Origin: Fennellomyces sp. T-0311
Lineage: Eukaryota; Mucoromycota; Mucoromycetes; Mucorales; Lichtheimiaceae
Reading direction: 5' to 3'
DNA length: 64,000 nt
Assembly (NCBI GenBank): GCA_025266875.1
Contig: JALLLT010000024.1
Coordinates: forward strand, 372,001 to 436,000
This document shows, piece after piece, positions 26,289-43,265 of the stretch. A program made the translations under genes and the position numbers. The notes under the pieces are model-generated. The model had not been told where the DNA came from. It was given only the letters and a program-made list of their open reading frames with translations, and made no database searches. Every line of letters begins with the position of its first letter. The first letter of the stretch is position 1.

Positions 26289-27241
26289 TTTTTTCTCTCT
26301 CTTCACTTTATAGGGAAAAAGAAAAAAAGCGTCCGTTGGCTTTCGCAGCGGGTAAAAGAACGATTGTGTTGGATTGATATAAAGAAAGAAAAAAAAGGAA
26401 GAGAAAAGAGAAAAAAAGAAGAGAAAGAGAGCAAGAAAAAAAAAGAAGGTTGAATCTCAGGTTCTTACAAAAAGAGGCCACAGACAACCCACACACCCTT
26501 TAATACTAAATCAGCTGAACGCGTTACTTCTCATGAACAATTGTGCTCGTCCGTGCGACGTTCGGGGTTTTCCTCGGCGCTTGCCAGGAACGGGAATCGC
26601 GACTAGCCTGCCTATTTTGTTGAAACGATTTCGTTTTGTTATTATTTCTTCAGCCCACCTGATTGTTGTCCCCAGTAACCTTTTTTTCTTACGTTTGTGT
26701 CTCTATTGTTTTGTGCGATTGCGAGCAGATTAACGGCGGTGCCTTTTGTGTGTGCTGCGGTTCAAAGGCGTGCGATATTTTGCGTGTGAGAAAAAAAAAA
26801 GGGAAAAAACAAACCATGATTGCTCAAGAGATCGCTTATCAACTACCTTTGACTTTTGCTGGAGAGTGATCGTTATTGGCAAACTTAAAAAAATTTGGCT
26901 GTCGGACGCCGAAGGGGGCGTTGTTATGTAAATACTTCTACTTATCGACTATGTGTTCCTTTTTGACAACCAGGTGTCGTGCCCGAGCTTTTTTCTTATA
27001 TATACCTCACATGAACAAACTTTACCTGTGGTCCTAAGCCCATGGTTTTCGTGTGACCCCCGTCGTCTTGTTACTGTACCTGAAGTGACAGTTGTCATGG
27101 CATCAAAAAGTGCTTCCCGAGTCTTTTTTTTTATCATCGTTGTGCAGCACCACAAAAGATTAGAGTCATGCTTGCAAAAAACTGAGTTTTTCGTCGGGGG
27201 TGCTCGGTTTACAACTTTTTTTTACACCAATTTTGACAGTT
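26289..27241. promoter_or_regulatory. shared 5' region between the RRM gene and mitochondrial IleRS
   Basis: 953 bp between divergent starts. It has a long A/G-rich tract at 26,375-26,450 directly upstream of the RRM gene. No convincing gene; short open frames are low in complexity. Confidence 0.5.
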
Positions 27242-31216
<3,975 letters not shown>

Positions 31217-31385
31217 AATTGTCTAGAAGCCTTGTATGTTATAATAGAGAACTGATGCATAAACAAAGTTTTCGTTGACCTGGTCACACTGCCACACAAA
31301 GCCCTAACCCACATGACTCTACGAGTTTTGAGCTAACAAAAAAAAATGCGGCACTTGCTCATCCCACCTTTCTCTCTCTATAGCA

Positions 31386-32929
31386 ATGGGTGAAAACTTT
31401 TACGCCACTTCTCCGGATAAGCAAAAGCCTTTGCAAAACTCGAACGCTTCTAGCACAGACTTCATTTTCGAATCAACAACTGCAGAAGTGCCCATTAGGA
31501 CAACGACTCCGTTTCGAAGTGCCGCCGAAATCGACACGGATGAACCTTTGGATGATAGTCGGTTTGCGGTTTATGACGGTAATCACCTCAAGTTCAAGCA
31601 ATTTGCAATTCTAATAACAAACGTAAACTACAAGATAACTACCCCGATTGGAAGGAGACTAGCAGTTCGTACAATTCAGAGCGAATAGGTATAAAAAAGA
31701 AAAGCCAGGTTTTAAAGGAGAAGAAAAAGGTACTCAAATAGGAAAACAGCACTTCATATGCGTATTACGAATTGCCTTCAAGAACTGCGTGGTATCGAGG
31801 ATGCGTTTGAAAAGAACAACGCTGAATTTCACAAGAAGGTGGAAAAGAGCTATGTTCAGTTCTCGAATGAGTTGGCTGGTCAACAGGCAGCGCTCTCCGA
31901 AGAGCTAAAAAACTATGAGCAGGAGGAGGATGTCATGAGGGAAGTGCACAAGCTTCAGAATGAGAAGGTGACTTTGAATGTCGGTGGCAGCTACTTTGTC
32001 ACCTCATCCACAACACTGACCCGTGACCCAGACTCGATGTTGGCCATCATGTTACAAAGTACACAGTTACTACAGAAACGCTGTACATCGACCGCTTACC
32101 CTTTGCTTATATTTTAGCTGAGGAGCCTGATCCCGATGGATCTTACTTTTTGGATCGCGATAGCACTTACTTTCGACTGATCCTGAACTTTTTGCGAGAT
32201 CTGAAGGTAATGGACTCCAATACTTCCTTTAACGTAATCTTAATGTTTTTTGCTGTTGTTTAGATACCGCAAAAAGCATACGAAGATCATAGAATGTACG
32301 TGCGCCAATTTTGCTATAGATTTTGGTGTACTCACATTTCGTTTAATTAGCATGGATGAACTTATGCAAGAAGCACGCTATTATCGCATTAATGGTAACG
32401 AAAAATTGGTCATCCATATACTACAGACAGGGAATGACTTGACCATCAATAGATCTCTTGAAGCTTCGATGGACAAGCTTGCCCATCATCACACAAGGTA
32501 AAGTATCGCCCCATATATATAAAGTGCAAGACTAATTTCTTCTTGTTTGCTTGCAGAGGACCTGTACAGACAATACCCGGTGCCAACGTCAAACAAGCAA
32601 CCCACTGTATTCAACCTCCAGCAAAAGAACCTTGCAGGACTTGACTTTTCTCGGTATCATATTGATGCCAAATCCAATTTTTCTGGAAGCAATCTAGAAG
32701 CCTGCAATTTCCTGAATGCTACGTTTGGCTTTGATTTCGATAACAAGATCAATTTTAGCAATGCGTATCTACACAAGACCAAGTTCCCACGACCAGATGG
32801 CAGAGAAGACCTAGGTAAGAGGTCACTATCACGTTGTCAAACAGAATATTCAACACCCATTTTTTTTATATAGTCCAGGAATTTAACACTGACGGTGCCA
32901 TTCTGGACAACAGTCACCATTCTATTTGA
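31386..32929 (+). CDS. BTB/POZ (T1-type, KCTD-like) protein with coiled coil
   Basis: 374 residues; exons 31386-31578, 31635-31688, 31750-32058, 32118-32206, 32264-32295, 32351-32497, 32570-32814, 32874-32929. Residues about 95-155 form an acidic/lysine coiled coil. A potassium-channel-tetramerisation type BTB follows (155-255): VTLNVGGSYFVTSSTTLTRD, then EPDPDGSYFLDRDSTYFRLI and MDELMQEARYYRI. A C-terminal region contains stacked A/N-F-x-x-N segments (LAGLDFSRYHID, SNFSGSNLEACNFLNATF) that look like pentapeptide repeats. KCTD proteins are often CUL3 adaptors, but no CUL3-box claim can be made here. The acceptor at 32,569 was chosen because it is the only one keeping frame. Confidence 0.82.
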
Positions 32930-33769
32930 GGTTATTCTCACTTGTGCATAGCAGCATGCACACTTTTACGTGTCTCCAAGTATCCATTTGTCGATATACA
33001 TTCATATAACATATGTTATGAAAAAAAACCGTGAACAAAATGAAACTGTTGTGATGCTACACTTTCGCAGTGATTTTTATTCATCGAAGGTATATGAGGC
33101 ACTATTGCCAATCTGATTAATGCTTTCTTTCAGATCATCTGCGTGTTATAGATTTATCAATAGCTTCTGGTAACCTTTCTTCAGACCACCGATACAGGGT
33201 GCTACGCACACGCCACAAAGAATTCCAAATTTATGGAATCCTTTTAAAGAGTGCATATACGTAGCGTAGCAACACTTTTCCCATAGCCTAGTGTTCCTTT
33301 AGGTTACATTAACAGTGCTGTGTGCATTGCAAAAAAAAAGGTGGTTTATTCTGATAACGAACCTGCGTATACCATATCGAAATTTCCAGTGTGAAAAAAA
33401 AAACGTGGTAGTGAATATGAGCGATGGACATCGTACATACGTAAAAGTGTGCGATTCCAGGCGACGATAAGTTTTTTTTTGGCTGTACAAGATCGAAACA
33501 CACGTGAGAAGTTGTCACCAGAAAGTGCAATTGTGCACGCTAACATCACTAATGATTCTGGGTATTCGCAGCATGGATCGTCGATTTCGGGTAAAACTCG
33601 CACGTATCCAGTCGAAAGCATGACGCAAGATTCATCACAAGGGCGTGCCCCGCACAGTTACCCGGTCGAGTAAGGAGGATGGATGATAAGGAATAAGGTT
33701 CAACTTGGAAGCGAAGCGCATAGCCACATTGTGCAGAAGGCTGATTAGTATTATATACTTTATTGGAAT
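32930..33769. other. convergent 3' region between BTB and GSK-3 genes
   Basis: AT-rich, several A/T homopolymers; short open frames at 33,299-33,773 overlap in all frames and look like chance. No structured repeat seen. Confidence 0.5.
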
Positions 33770-35423
33770 TCAATCCAAGGAGAACAAACGCATCTTCTCT
33801 AGTGGAATTGGTTGGAAGTTGTGTACATCGATGCCCCGTAAAAAGAGCTTTTCATGACAGTGAGAAGGAACGAGCTTGTGTATCAGATCCGGTCGAATAG
33901 ATAATTCTACCAAACAGCATATTAGCAGCCAATGGCGTGTGTTACCATGGTACCATTTACCTTCGGCAGTGAAGTCAAAAAGCGGAGGGAGCTCCCGTCC
34001 AGTGGACAATTTGGTGTCCGGATTCCGCAGCTCATCAAAGAATGGGTGGATCAGTGCCTCGCTTGCCGTTAATCTTGCCTGAGGATCGTACTGCAGCACG
34101 CGCGAGATCAAATCAATCGCCTCAGGTTGCACTCGAGATCGGAACACCTAAATCCGAATGAGCACAGAGCGGCACATTTCTATTTTTATCGCCTACCTTG
34201 GAGAATGGATGAGGTTTGATTTGCGGGAACTTGTGATCAACATAGTGAGGATTCATCTTTGCGATCTGTTCTTTGGACGGTGTTCCGAGGATTTTAATAA
34301 TCTCCACCAGTTGATCGATGCCACTTTCACCGGGGAACAATGGCTGGCCCAGCAGGAATTCGCCCATCACACAGCCTGCTGACCATATATCGATAGCCGT
34401 TGTATAGTTTGTTGCGCCAAATATGAGTTCTGGGGCGCGATAGTAGCGTGAACAGATATACGACACGTTGGGCTCGCTTGCAACCAAGATCTTTGCGCTA
34501 TGTACGTGGGTTATTTAGCCTGCGGCTCCACCTCTTTTCTTGGGCATTACCTTCCAAAGTCGCATAGCTTTAATACGCCCGTGACAGGGCTCACCAGCAG
34601 ATTCTGCGGCTTGATGTCACGGTGGCAGATACCGAGAGTGTGCGAATAGGCCAGGGCCCGGAACAGCTGATACATGTACAGTTTGATCAGCAGCATCGGG
34701 ATAGGCTGCTTGATCTTGGCGTAATGACGCGACACACGGTAGACTGTTTCGGGCACGTACTCCATCACCAGGTTGAGGTACACTTCGTCTTTCTTTGAAA
34801 ACGGTTTTGGTAACATGTTGAGGAACCAATCACAACAAATAAAAAAAAGAGTTTCCGCGTGAACATGACGGCCACGACTTACACTCTTGAAAACTCTTAT
34901 ATTACCTTGGTATCGCCTTGTGTATAGAAATAGGCCTTCAAGCCGCACACGTTGGGATGGCTCATGACCTTCATGATCTGCAGCTCACGATTCTAATCCA
35001 CACCCACCCCCGCTATATATGAGCCTTCTTCCTGTGGCCAATCTCGCTCTCTGTCTCACCTTAAACCTCTTGTCCTGCAAGACTTTCTTGATGGCTGCAT
35101 CCTCTCCGCTGTGTGCCAGTTTGGCTTGATAGACAACCCCGAACGAGCCGTTGCCAATCACTTTGTGGTTTGTGTAGTAGAGTTGAATATCTTGTCCCGT
35201 TCGCCCGTCTTTGGCCGCGACGCGCACGGTTCTCGACGCCTCGCCTGCGTCTCCTGCTTATGTTTCTGTTAGAGCAATGAACCAAGATCGGCCGCCATTT
35301 CCTCTCCTCATTCGCCACGTTCGCCAAAGCCCAAACAGATACCCCTCTTTCCCCCCCCAAAAACCAGTCTACCCGGGTCTGTATACCTGAAAAACGGAAT
35401 TGGCTGAAGCTCGTAGCAGACAT
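33770..35423 (-). CDS. glycogen synthase kinase 3 family protein kinase
   Basis: 394 residues; exons 35387-35423, 35060-35253, 34906-34992, 34551-34792, 34197-34497, 33961-34147, 33770-33906. Kinase landmarks in order: [12 protein letters not shown] (Gly loop), AAIKKVL (VAIK lysine), [26 protein letters not shown] (catalytic loop), DFGSAKIL, and [16 protein letters not shown] with the activating tyrosine of GSK-3. Then [18 protein letters not shown] ([13 protein letters not shown]), [10 protein letters not shown], and HPFFDELR near the end. This is a CMGC Ser/Thr kinase of the GSK-3/shaggy type (yeast RIM11/MCK1, S. pombe Skp1). It acts in cell-cycle, stress and developmental signalling. The short N-terminus resembles other fungal GSK-3 proteins. 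Confidence 0.94.
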
Positions 35424-35446
35424 TGACTAGTAGAAAAAAACAGCAG

Positions 35447-35465
35447 ATATATATATATATATATA
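35447..35465. repeat. (AT)n microsatellite
   Basis: Uninterrupted AT dinucleotides about 25-40 bp upstream of the GSK-3 start codon. Confidence 0.9.
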
Positions 35466-35880
35466 AAAAGAGTAGGGAGGAGATACGCTTATGGTGTGGG
35501 GATCAATGGTTGTGAATCAAATGGTCTCGTTTCGTATAGTTATTCGGATCCGAGAAACGGTGGAGCGTTGAGTTTTTCAGACTCAAATAGCGAAAAGAGA
35601 GAAAAAAGTAAACTGTTGCCCTCTCAAATTAGATTCGGTTTGGTCGAACAATCAACTTTCGGTAAAAGAGAGAAAAAACAGGAGAGAAGAGAGTGCTTGG
35701 ACAGGTGCCAACTCGAATCCAGTAGAAGCCCGCTTCCTCTTTCACTCGTTCGCTCTCGGTGACTGTGTCGCTCCTGCCCCCCTCCTTCCTCCGCTCGCTG
35801 CTCAGCTGATCAGCTGCTTGTTATGGCAACATCAAGCTCATAGCGTCGCCTGCATTGAATCTGCGACACCAGAACTTGAC

Positions 35881-36191
35881 ATGGCTGATCCTCTTGTTTC
35901 TTTCCAAATCACCAACGACAGTCGCTTCCAAACGGTCCTCGAGTCAGTTTCGCCTCATGTATGTTTAGTACTCGAGTTGGCAATATGGTTTTTTTTTCTT
36001 TGATTGGTGCCACAATACAAGAAAAACAGCGCGTAAAAAGTATAGGTGGACATTTGATGTGGAGCTTTTTTTTTTTTTGTGAGACGCGCTTTCCCTGCAC
36101 CGCATGTTTACCCGAATCCATTCGCCGGGCAGTAGCCATTACCAAACGCTTGGTACGTTACCGGGGATTCCATGGGTGCTTTGTTGACTGA
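35881..36191 (+). CDS. possible 61-residue spliced ORF, unrecognised
   Basis: The ATG opens a 26-codon stretch (MADPLVSFQITNDSRFQTVL) followed by a good donor (CAT|GTATGT, intron 35959-36083) and a T-rich acceptor. The second exon 36084-36191 continues in frame to a stop. The first exon has protein-like composition and ends exactly at the donor; the second is less convincing. It could be the surviving 5' end of a longer gene, since sequence after 36,200 is AT-rich and non-coding. No family recognised. Confidence 0.3.
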
Positions 36192-38417
36192 CAACAAATT
36201 ATTAAACTTTTATCACCAAATTTATTAGCAAATTAAGGCACGTGTAATCTTTTTTAACTTTGTAAAGCGTAGAACTGATACAAATAAACATTCAAAAGTT
36301 TTCTCTGGCACTTCGCCTAATTTTCTCAGTAGGCCATGCTTACGTACAGAAGAGACATAAGTAAGGTTGACTGCGCTCTCTCTTTGTTCATCAATAGCGG
36401 TGAAAATACGCGTGATGATAATAGACCGGCATTTAACTTTTCGACATGTCAATGCTCATTTGTTCTCGCACGCCATTGGTTAAGGGTTTATTGTATGTCC
36501 ACTAAAGTTCACCGGGTATATATGTGTAAGACGACTTCCTTGTGAACTACCAATCCAAAGTTACTAAGAAAAGAGTAACCGCTAATTAGATGGAGTGAAT
36601 GTTATACACAATAACCTTAGAAAATACACTCCTTGGGAACGCGATGGGCTCGATATAGACATAACTGAATACAACTTCAGTTTTTTTACGATATAATCAA
36701 TAGTTATCGATATGAGTCCCTAGTTCATTTTGGTATTTCTTCTTTCAACACATCATCACCTTCCGATAGCTTGATGCTCCATTTTCAGAAGAGCATTCAT
36801 TAGCGAGTTTGACGCTTATGTGATTATTTGAAAAATAGTACACGCCTTATATATTATGAGGATGGATGTGATCTTCATAGAAGGGTTGCCGTATGTACGA
36901 GATGTGATACGAAGACTTTTGTAAAGAGAAAAGTATAGAATGAAGTACATAATACACAGTTGTCAACTCTGTTGGCCCTTATTGATAGAAGTCTCCTATC
37001 CATGTATCCAGCTTTGCGATTTAGATTGAGAATTACTTTGATGGTTACTTTTAGCCAAAGATGATCGTATGAATGTCGTATCCCCTATGTTCTTACTAAC
37101 AGAGTAGCCCTAAGTCCTACTGGTACTGTTTTTCTCTCCCCGAAACTGCATCTATACGTCATTAATCGTATTGGTATGTCACCGGTGATTCTTGCTTATG
37201 AATACAGTATTCTCAACATGCGTAGGACGCACTTTACTCATAAAACTAAGAATGTGCCGTATTATTAGCGTCACCAGGGATGAACTTGCTCCCGATTTTA
37301 CGCATATGGTTCTCGAGTAATTGTTACGTAGGTTGTGACGAATCAATGCTTACCGTATACTTCTCTTACATGTTATATAATGCACATTATCACATCGTGA
37401 TCTTTACTTTAAAGCGGAATAGCATCATAACTGCGCATAACCAAAATCCGCATTTGAGTTTTTGAACAAGCGTGAGATTTGGAGTAGGAATCTTATGTAC
37501 CTACACATTATGAAAAGAAAGTGTTTAGAAAAGATTCAAGTTCTCAAAAGTAATCATCAGGGATGCTTAAGCCTTTCAATAGTATTGAAACTTCTACCCA
37601 GAAAAAATTAGAGAGATGCGTAGTACCATATTGGAAAGTTGTCTATAGCGTTCATGCTAGATCATGGATGAGAATGTGTAGACTACTTTGACAACCATGT
37701 ATGCACATGCTTTTAAATATCATTCATACATTAAGTTGTAGTGTTGCCTGTATCACCATTAAATAAGGGGTACATAAATGCACACATCGAATTTTGCAAT
37801 ATCTACCGAAATTTAAGGAAGTATATACACACCTGAAAAGGTTTGGCGCACCCTGCTCAAAACCCTGACCTTAACTTTCAAAAGCTAGCATGCTCACTTC
37901 AATAATACGTGTACCCGGTTCAAAAAATCTGTGCTTGCACTTTTTGATATGGAAGTATCAAATTACTTGCACAGATTTTTTGAAAGATGCACGTATTATT
38001 GAATTGAGTGTGGTATTACCCGTATAGTCCACAGTATTTATTACATGCACGTAAAGTCCGTAACGTTTCTATATATAACATAAGTCATCCTACGTAATGG
38101 CTTTGGTGGGTTGCAGCGTAGTAGCGGAGCCCATTTCGAGACTGCAAAAGCCAGGGGTCAGCTTGTAATAACAGCACTGTCATTGGTAAAGCGTCAATTA
38201 CAAGAATTTGAGTTTGATTTACACCTATATTAACGCATGCCCAATGGTAATAGAATAATACTAAGCTTGGAAAGAAGGCTCTCCGTGTAGTACCTATTTA
38301 GCAACTGATTGCGAATGACAAGCGGGCTCCCAAATCAGCGTGGCTGTGACCGGGTTCGCTTGAAGAAGAGAACATATCAAAGCAATACTTTCATTCCCGA
38401 CTACATTTCCTAAAAAA
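36192..38417. other. 2.2 kb AT-rich gene-poor region
   Basis: No supported gene on either strand; the longest ATG-initiated frame is about 60 codons. The only structured element seen is the inverted repeat at 37,892-38,008, listed separately. Confidence 0.6.
37892..38008. repeat. near-perfect 117-bp inverted repeat (hairpin)
   Basis: Left arm 37,892-37,935 (CTCACTTCAATAATACGTG..., CAAAAAATCTGTGC) is mirrored by right arm 37,966-38,008 (GCACAGATTTTTTG..., CACGTATTATTGAATTGAG). The inner part also pairs (TTGATAT with GTATCAA), leaving a loop of only a few bases around GGAA. Arms differ at few positions. It could be a small MITE or a hairpin RNA source. No coding capacity. Confidence 0.85.
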
Positions 38418-38642
38418 ATGTCATTCCTAGCACAATTCTCCCGGACGTTGTTCCAGCAAGCACGACAGAATGCATTCACCACACCGGCCGCATCGTCCAC
38501 AGCGACTCTTCAGTTTGTTCGCACCATGAAAGTTCGATCGTCCGTCAAGAAGCTTTGCGATGGCTGCACCACCGTTCGCCGTCGTGGAAAACTTTTCGTC
38601 ACCTGCAGCAAGAACAAGAAGCACAAGCAACGTCAGGGATAA
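38418..38642 (+). CDS. RTC6: mitochondrial ribosomal protein bL36m
   Basis: 74 residues, no intron. An N-terminal presequence of about 35 residues ([18 protein letters not shown]...) is followed by the bL36 core beginning [14 protein letters not shown]. The zinc-ribbon pattern C-x2-C, then [22 protein letters not shown], is the complete family signature. It is a late-assembling component of the large mitoribosomal subunit. Confidence 0.93.
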   Translation: MSFLAQFSRTLFQQARQNAFTTPAASSTATLQFVRTMKVRSSVKKLCDGCTTVRRRGKLFVTCSKNKKHKQRQG

Positions 38643-38773
38643 ACAGCTAAAATATTTACTTGTACATATATATCATTAAAAGTTTCTGCGTGAATTGGTT
38701 TGTCATAGAGCCCTGTTGTTTTTTTCACGAATGGTGTAAACATTTAACTTTCTATAATATAATTCTACAAAGC

Positions 38774-41700
38774 TTATTGTGGAGGAAGTATGAAGCTTTC
38801 GAGTCCAATGCCAGCAATAGCCGCATGTGTAACGCCGCTAAAAAACAGTAAACAGTTAGTCAATTTGTTTCCATCGCAACCCAGCATAATATGTTTACCG
38901 GTATTCAATGGTATCCATTGTTGATGGGTCAGGTACATCGACGAACGCCGCATCTATTAAGCTTAATGTAATTCCATTTGGACCCAAATCCTTCACAGCC
39001 CACATATTCAAGCGTTGATCAGTCGATGTGGAAAGCACGGCGGAAGAAGCTCGAATAAAGCGAACGCCCGTGATCGATGAAGCATGTGCGTCTGGGACAG
39101 TGTAGATTTCTCCGCAAGGAACAATATTCCCATCATTTGCCACCGAAACCTTGGCAGCTACAAGTGCATTGTCTTCGCCACCAGTGACAATATGTAAAGT
39201 GTTATCTTTGTTGAGTACCACTTGCAGACAGTTCACACCAGACTGATGTGGCTGATACGAATATAGCGGCTCGTCGAATTTGGCAGCAGTTCGTGTAGGA
39301 TCTGCCTCCAATGCAGCAACGTCCTGAATAGATTCATGCAATTGTTCACTAATATCCCAGACTGCAACCCTATTTCCATTAACTCATGTAAGCCCTCAGT
39401 TTCCCAGAACTGCAGGTCAAATGCGTTACCGTCCATCTGTCGCACCAGTGAAGAACAGAATTTGATCGGGTCGAACGCCACCACCTGCTCAGCAAATTAG
39501 TTATAATGGAAATAGTCAAGCAAAAAATGAACATACCAGGTATCACAACATGTTCGATTTGGAGGAGACATCTTCTATGCCAAGAACCATCAGCAATGAG
39601 CGAGAACTGCCGGGTCTTTTCATTGAATAGCCAAACCTGCGAGAAAAATGTTAGTACAACACTATATGCGATAATAAGAACAACTTACTCTCATGGTTGA
39701 ATCTGAATAGCCTACGCCAACTAAATGCAGACCTTGCGTCGGATCGATGGCGTAAACTGTAATGTCCATAATACGTGTCTCAATCACTTGGCTATATCAT
39801 CGATTAGCATATCTCAACCAAAAACGTGTCCAATCAGTGGACGTACCTCACTGCCGGACACACGGCCCATTCGAGACAATTCAAATCGATCAAGTGATCT
39901 TTAGCCATGTTCGATGGCAAACTGACTTCAAGCTTCCAGCACCATAGTTCCTCTCGTGCACCACTAGTAAATAGAAGCGTATCGATACCTTTGCTTGAAT
40001 CAATTGACTTGATAACAGATATATGTTTCCGAACACTCGAAAGTGTTGCAAATTTGGTCTTGCATGATGGAATATCTATATAAAAATGTGAGCTGGATAA
40101 ATATCATATTATCGTTCATTAGCATTACATTGATGGAATTTCAGTACAGTGTCTTCACCAGCCGATGCAAATAACAGTGGGAATGAAGGATCAGTATCTG
40201 CTAGTGTATCATCTGAAACGAATCAGCATGATGAAAAAGCAAAAAGGCGGTTAAACTTGCTTACTGAGATATCGCACAGCGCGAACGTCGCGACCATGGA
40301 AGTTATCCTAACCAGAACGAGTTAATCATAAGACAAACAACTATTCCAAAAAAAATGGAATACCTGAATAACAGTACTGTTGAATCCGCCAGTAGCCATC
40401 GACTCGTTTCGGAAGTAAGCAAAGAGCTACTTGATGTTTAGTTAATACGAATTTCCTGTAATGCTATATCCTTACCTGTTCTTTTCGAACAAAGGTGAAA
40501 GTGGACCGATCCAGCTTGACATCTGCTGTTTTGAATTGCCAGCGACGATGTGCACCACCACATGCAATTGAGATTAACTACCCAAGCTTTAGCAAGAAAC
40601 ACTAGTTATGCAGATATACCAAAAAAACCAAACCTCGAATGTCTTTGTTTCATTGTATACGAAGAATCGCTTTCGATAGAAGCCTAGGAGCAGCAATTCG
40701 TCGTTGATCCACAGCGCATCTTCGAGCCAACCCTTTGTAACCTTGTTACGGTAAACTTTTTCAAGTATCCATCTGGAAGTCTCAATCATAGTATCACCCT
40801 GGCTAGCAATACCGAGCTTCGTTTTTTCATTTTCGATGCTCATACCCGAGTCGTTGCGCACGAGTCTGTACTGGATATAGCAGCCATCGCGACCAGTTGT
40901 CCAAAAGACGATTTCTTCGTTATTTTGTACACTTTTGATTGTAACGCCACTGATGGCCTGTCGCCCATGTGATCGTCGCAACTGCATTAACGGGTTTAGT
41001 ACTTGTGTTTCCCCGGTAGCAGGAGGAAGTTCGTATATAACCAAGGCACCCTCCCGCGAGCCACAGATGAGGAGTCCGACTTGTTCGACATATTTCATAG
41101 AAAGCATGGTAGTGCGCTCCACAGGTTCGTCAAGTTTATAAAGTGTTTCAAAAAGAGGCTGTCTGATAGTAAGCATACGATTGTAAACAAAAACGAATCG
41201 ATAGTTACCTTTGCACGATCACGAATATTGAGTGTATGGAAAAGGGTCGATTCACCAAATCCAATCGATACGATGTAAAAAATATCCTGGTCTTTGGTAC
41301 TTATCAGTATATATTTGTAAATACCCTTGAAGTCTAACCTTCTGAAGACTGGATGAAAATCTCGAAAATTTTGGGCTTGTGTACTTTCAGTTTGAAAGGC
41401 TAATCCAAGTACTTTAGCATCGCAAGTGTATATCACCTCTACTGTAGTGAACATACCTCAAATATGGATTCCGTACTGACGATTAGTAAATCGCCTTCAA
41501 TACTTCCGACAATAACGATACGTCCACATGGAGATTGTGACATCATAGCGTACTTGTGAAAACTATGGTCACTGTGTAAAAGCGACCATTCACCTTGTTG
41601 GTTACCTTTGAGGATGCGACTAAGTGGCGCGCGTTAGTAAGCTAGCCGATAGTAGATCCCAGAAAGTTATTACCCCTCACTGCTGCAAGCAACAATGGTA

Positions 41701-43265
41701 TCGAGATCAGTTAAGCAAAAATTGCGGAATGTTTCAGGCTTTGACGCTGAAGCTGATGGTAACTCGATCAAAGTCAAATCGTCTTCCGATTCTACATAGA
41801 ACCAATAAGATCGCCTGTATATACTCCCTCCTTCTTTTCATCGCTTACCAATATTATTGTTCTTGATAGATACGAACGACCACAAGCGAATGCCAGAGTC
41901 CTGACCACCCGTAGCAACGATTTTATGCTCTGGACTCACGGCACAACTCCATACGTTCTTGCCAATATGACCTTCCCAGCATGCGAGACAGTCACCATCC
42001 TCATCGTCTTCGCCTTTAGCAAGCAACGTGTTTTTCCATACACGACAAGTGGCATCCTTATCCAATCCCGTTTAAAACACGTTCTTCTTCTAATCTTCAA
42101 ACAATACCTCTGAAATACTGATCAGATATTGATCGACGAATAGACAATCCCAAACGCGAGCAGTGTGTCCAAAGATATTCAACGGATTTTGCCTTATGGA
42201 AAGCGTATTAATTGAGAAAATTCGTATGGTGAAACTGCTGTACTTACTTTCCGCCGTGCAAAGGCCACACACGAATCGAGCGATCATCCGAAACACTGGC
42301 TAGCATACTACCATCTGGACTGAATCGTACACCAAAAATAACACCCTCGTGACCGATAAAACGGTGCATTACGACACCGTCTCCTGCTTCATTTCTATCC
42401 GTCACCTTCCATACATGCACTTCATTAAACACCGTTCCAGAGGCCAAAAGTAAACTTTCTCTAGTGTCGCCAAAGAAGCGTGCCGAATATCTATACAAAC
42501 GAGCAGATATTTAGTCTAATCCCCGAGCACTTGTAATGATACATACAGGATGCATCGAACCTCGCATTGTACATGGTCAACGAGTACAGCCTTCTCCTCG
42601 ACAATATCGTAGATCTGGACTTGATTATGTGCAAAGGCCACCGCGAACTACATTGCCGATAAACATACATATACTCTGGACCCTCGAACCAGCATACCTC
42701 TCCAGAATCCAGCCAGCATAAATCCATGATCCAATCTGGAAACTGATACGCGTGACCTAATGATATGCTTTACACTCTGTTTGTCAATTTGTTAAATAGA
42801 ACTCTTTTTGACTGACGTCTAGATATTATACCTCATCTGATTCTCCCGAGCTGCAGTAACACAGACTAATCTCATTGTTTTGGATCCATAGAGTGAATAG
42901 TACTTTGACGTATCGGTGCTTTTCTGTGGGACTGGTACAGTGTCAGTGACAGCAACGGAATGCTTCATTCTTCTTTTTATTTACCAGGAACAATACGGTG
43001 GATCCGGTTTGCAGGTAATGCATTTTCGCAACCCAGGAGCTCGCCTGAATGCACATTGTAGATTTTCAAATAAGGACCGTGTCCCACGAGAAGTATGCTT
43101 TCGTTGAAAAAGTAGAGCGATGTCACGATACCGGCAAAGATATCTTTGCATAGTGGAGACTAATAATTCAGCATGAGAAACAGAATAAGCTAGAATTAGA
43201 ATTAGAAAAAGCACCTCCTCATGAGCCTGAACTGAATTATGCATCGTTGCAAACGCCAAAGCCAT
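38774..43265 (-). CDS. WD-repeat protein of the WDR6/RTT10 family
   Basis: Large multi-exon gene. First exons: 43215-43265, 42985-43159, 42832-42923, 42698-42742, 42547-42647, 42248-42490, 42108-42192, 41849-42056; further exons run down to the stop at 38,774-38,776. WD repeats are clear, for example GHEGVIFGVRFSPDGS with DDRSIRVWPL, GHIGKNVWSCAVSPEH with GGQDSGIRLW, and near the end HQSGVNCLQV, GGEDNALVAAKV and ASSITGVRFIR. The GHEGVIFGVRFSPDG...SVSDDRSIRVW block is typical of WDR6/Rtt10, the partner of TRM7 in 2'-O-methylation of tRNA wobble position 34; the same family is linked to endosomal recycling. Exons between 41,800 and 39,300 were recognised by open frames but not all joined by hand. 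Confidence 0.8.

Noticed and set aside
26375..26450. Purine-rich ORF-like stretch upstream of the RRM gene
   Set aside because: Low-complexity A/G tract in a 5' region; not coding.
33299..33773. Several 60-90 codon frames between the BTB and GSK-3 genes
   Set aside because: Overlap each other on both strands within convergent 3' UTRs.
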